NCBI GenBank assembly: GCA_018694455.1
Contig: JABHNP010000086.1
Coordinates: forward strand, 1-7,003
Length of the DNA: 7,003 bases
Source: Planctomycetaceae bacterium
GTDB lineage: Bacteria > Planctomycetota > Planctomycetia > Pirellulales > UBA1268
Direction: 5' to 3'
Shown here: positions 6,605 through 7,003 of the stretch, piece by piece
How the letters are laid out: every line of letters begins with the position of its first letter
How positions within the stretch are numbered: position 1 is the stretch's first letter
Position numbers and translations under genes: made by a program
The notes under the pieces: generated by a model
Databases searched by the model: none
What the model was told of the DNA's origin: nothing
The model's input: only the letters and a program-made list of their open reading frames with translations

Positions 6605-6697
6605 TTTGATGAACTTTGCGAAGCAAAAAGCATGCGACGCTACGGTTTCCGCTGGTGACTACCATCAAGAGACGATGCCGTATCATTAAGCTCAAAG

Positions 6698-7003
6698 TTA
6701 ATTATCAGCAGTCTGCGTTTCAGCTGATTCTGGAGATTTATCGGATTCTTCGTTATTGAGTCCCAAAACTTCGCCATCAGGAGCACCCTGGTCATCTGTG
6801 GCCGCGGGAGCAAACCATCGGGGGGCGATAGCTAAGCCGGCATCTTTCCAGCATGTTTCAAGGCGATCACCCGCTAATCGCACAATGCGTTCCCGGCCGA
6901 TGCCTTTGAGCGTTGCTCGCGTGGCCCACGGTGTGACGGGCCCTTCGAAGCCGGCCTTCTCTGCAGTTTGGAGAAGTTCAACACAATTAATTACTCCAGT
7001 CTC
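6698..7003 (-). CDS. Probable sugar phosphate isomerase/epimerase (TIM barrel), C-terminal part, cut by window edge
   Basis: The frame is open from the right edge to the TAA at 6698, giving the last 101 residues; the GTG at 6883 is internal, not the start. The visible protein begins ETGVINCVELLQTAEKAGF, then EGPVTPWATRATLKGIG and IVRLAGDRLETCWKDAGL. This GY(D/F)GPVTP block followed by a helix ending WK.AGL resembles, from memory, the C-terminal end of xylose-isomerase-like TIM-barrel sugar phosphate isomerase/epimerase proteins, which are abundant in planctomycetes. The identification is by general resemblance, since the metal-binding residues lie in the missing part. After WFAPAATDD the tail (about 35 residues) is acidic, rich in Glu, Asp and Ser, and probably disordered. 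The gene converges with the transglutaminase-like gene across a 282-bp spacer. Substrate unknown. Confidence 0.5.
   Translation of the reverse strand, partial: ETGVINCVELLQTAEKAGFEGPVTPWATRATLKGIGRERIVRLAGDRLETCWKDAGLAIAPRWFAPAATDDQGAPDGEVLGLNNEESDKSPESAETQTADN

Larger units (their letters stand above)
6416..6697. other. Convergent intergenic region rich in small stem-loops
   Basis: No credible coding sequence is seen in these 282 bp, which separate two converging genes. Several short inverted repeats follow each other: 6437-6451 (GGTAG/CTACC), 6459-6474 (TGAAGT/ACTTCA), 6491-6512 (GACGTC twice, 10-nt loop), 6525-6541 (CACT/AGTG), 6556-6576 (GTCGC/GCGAC) and 6588-6604 (GCCTTA/TAAGGC). None is followed by a strong T run on either strand. 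The region may hold transcription terminators for both flanking genes or an unrecognised structured RNA. I see no match to tRNA, tmRNA, SRP RNA, RNase P RNA or a known riboswitch. Confidence 0.45.

Noticed and set aside
6881..6883. GTG at 6883 as the start of a 61-residue protein
   Set aside because: The same frame stays open to the right edge and the upstream residues fit the C-terminal end of a larger TIM-barrel protein.

Overview
This 7.0 kb window holds six protein-coding genes, two of them cut by the window edges. The DNA is about half GC. The best guess for the source is a Planctomycetota bacterium of moderate GC. This is an inference from several features together: a short-type alpha-glucan phosphorylase, a Tat-type leader of the RRELLQ kind on a transglutaminase-like protein, a partial protein ending like planctomycete sugar phosphate isomerase/epimerase (TIM-barrel) proteins, largely monocistronic genes on alternating strands, and few clear Shine-Dalgarno sequences. 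No rRNA, 16S fragment or other decisive taxonomic marker is present.

Layout from left to right: (1) the 3' two thirds or so of an alpha-glucan (glycogen) phosphorylase gene on +, ending at 1433; (2) a convergent FabH-like ketoacyl-ACP synthase III family gene on -, 1462-2580; (3) a divergent intergenic region of about 240 bp; (4) a short exported or lipoprotein-like protein of unknown function on +, 2818-3369; (5) a convergent rpsA gene for ribosomal protein S1 on -, 3390-5171, with six S1 domains and a C-terminal tail made by a perfect 15-bp tandem repeat; (6) a divergent control region of about 240 bp with a palindrome and a spaced direct repeat; (7) a Tat-exported transglutaminase-like protein on +, 5411-6415; (8) a 282-bp convergent intergenic region with a run of small stem-loops; (9) the 3' end of a probable TIM-barrel sugar phosphate isomerase/epimerase gene on -, running off the right edge.

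The genes do not form an obvious pathway or operon: every neighbouring pair is convergent or divergent. Roles are mostly housekeeping: storage glucan breakdown, acyl chain chemistry and translation. Two proteins are probably exported. I see no mobile element, CRISPR array, tRNA, defence system or toxin-antitoxin pair. The most notable items are the identical DPAPA repeats at the end of S1, a transglutaminase-like protein whose third catalytic position looks replaced, and the structured spacer at 6416-6697. I did not find convincing evidence of a previously undescribed system.
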